Source of the DNA: Anaerolineales bacterium
GTDB taxonomy: Bacteria > Chloroflexota > Anaerolineae > Anaerolineales > E44-bin32
Reading direction: 5' to 3'
Length of the DNA: 6,283 nucleotides
Assembly (NCBI GenBank): GCA_023144145.1
Contig: JAGLGG010000246.1
Location: 1 to 6,283, forward strand
In this document: piece by piece, positions 5,721-6,283 of the stretch
Layout: every line of letters starts with the position of its first letter
Position numbering within the stretch: position 1 is the first letter of the stretch
Translations under genes and position numbers: made by a program
The notes under the pieces: generated by a model
Told to the model about the DNA's origin: nothing
Databases searched by the model: none
What the model saw: only the letters and a program-made list of their open reading frames with translations

Positions 5721-6283
5721 ATGAAACACGATGATGTTCTCGGTTTGATTTTGGGCGGAGGCCAAGGGACAAGGCTTTGGCCGCTAACGAAACTTCGTGC
5801 GAAACCTGCTGTTCCCATTGGGGGAAAATATCGACTCATTGATATCCCCCTCAGTAACTGTTTAAATTCTGAGATTCATCAAATCGCTATCCTAACTCAA
5901 TTCAACTCAGTCTCTCTCCATCGGCACATTGCCCGGACGTATAACTTCGATCTATTCCATCAAGGTTGGGTGCAAATCTTGGCTGCAGAACAAACTTTGA
6001 CCAGTTCCGACTGGTATCAAGGAACGGCCGACGCCGTTCGCAAGCAGCTTTTTGAGATCGGTGTCACCGGAGCAAGAGACGTTCTCATCCTCGCCGGCGA
6101 CCATCTTTACCGGATGGATTTCTCCAAATTGGTGGAGTTCCATAGGGAAAATGAGGCAGATATAACCGTTGCGGTTATACCGGTATCTAAAAGTGATGCA
6201 GCTCGATTCGGAATATTAAAACAATCCAAGAATGGAAGAATTACCGATTTTATTGAAAAGCCTAAGGGCGAAAAAAACTTGGA
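5721..6283 (+). CDS. glgC: Glucose-1-phosphate adenylyltransferase, 5' part (cut by window end)
   Basis: ADP-glucose pyrophosphorylase, which makes ADP-glucose from glucose 1-phosphate and ATP, the controlled first step of glycogen synthesis in the cytosol. 187 codons are present with no stop; the usual length is about 400-430, so the catalytic nucleotidyltransferase domain is partly present and the C-terminal left-handed beta-helix is missing. Motifs: GGGQGTRLWPLT (12-23) for nucleotide binding, KPAVPIGGKYRLIDIPLSN (28-46), WYQGTADAVR (98-107), GDHLYRMD (126-133) with Asp127 matching the catalytic Asp142 of E. coli, and FIEKP (177-181) whose Lys180 binds glucose 1-phosphate in the family. 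The stretch LTQFNSVSLHRHIARTYNF is close to plant and cyanobacterial enzymes. AAAGGA at 5709-5714, six bases before ATG, supports the start. A TAAAAT at 5666-5671 could be a -10 but lacks a good -35. GlgA or GlgB may lie beyond the edge. Confidence 0.97.
   Translation, partial: MKHDDVLGLILGGGQGTRLWPLTKLRAKPAVPIGGKYRLIDIPLSNCLNSEIHQIAILTQFNSVSLHRHIARTYNFDLFHQGWVQILAAEQTLTSSDWYQGTADAVRKQLFEIGVTGARDVLILAGDHLYRMDFSKLVEFHRENEADITVAVIPVSKSDAARFGILKQSKNGRITDFIEKPKGEKNL

Noticed and set aside
5952..6143. - strand 63-codon frame within glgC
   Set aside because: Antisense to conserved GlgC catalytic motifs; shadow frame.

Overview
The window carries six protein genes, all on the + strand: dnaK, a branched-chain aminotransferase gene (ilvE), an unnamed membrane gene with a bacterial PH domain, a DUF92/VTE6-family membrane gene, a 70-residue orphan, and the first 187 codons of glgC, which runs off the right edge. 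Base composition is near 50% GC by eye and most genes have AGGAG-type Shine-Dalgarno sites. The mix of a plant/cyanobacterial-style ADP-glucose pyrophosphorylase, a DnaK with the long nucleotide-binding-domain form, a bPH_5-like membrane protein and a DUF92 protein suggests a Chloroflexota bacterium, perhaps Anaerolineae. That is inference from protein style, not a database result.

Layout: dnaK (49-1941) ends in a strong intrinsic terminator. A 368-base gap follows (1942-2309). It holds the terminator, a perfect 10-bp inverted repeat, a Leu-rich 26-codon mini-ORF without a Shine-Dalgarno, a good sigma70-type promoter (TTGTCA, 18 bp, TATAAT) and a terminator-like hairpin at the expected 5' end of the ilvE message. 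ilvE (GTG start at 2310) ends in its own terminator. The PH-domain gene (3317-4222) has no Shine-Dalgarno. Instead a 9-codon ORF with its own Shine-Dalgarno ends in an ATGA overlap with its start, and a near-perfect hairpin covers that ribosome site with the AUG in its loop. The DUF92 gene, the small orphan gene and glgC follow with gaps of about 100-230 bases.

The genes look like mostly separate transcription units: protein folding (DnaK), branched-chain amino acid synthesis (IlvE), glycogen synthesis (GlgC), and two membrane proteins of uncertain role. No mobile element, CRISPR array, tRNA or rRNA is visible. The most interesting material is regulatory (the start region of the PH-domain gene and the ilvE leader) and the two poorly characterised membrane proteins. 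I see no clear new multi-gene system.
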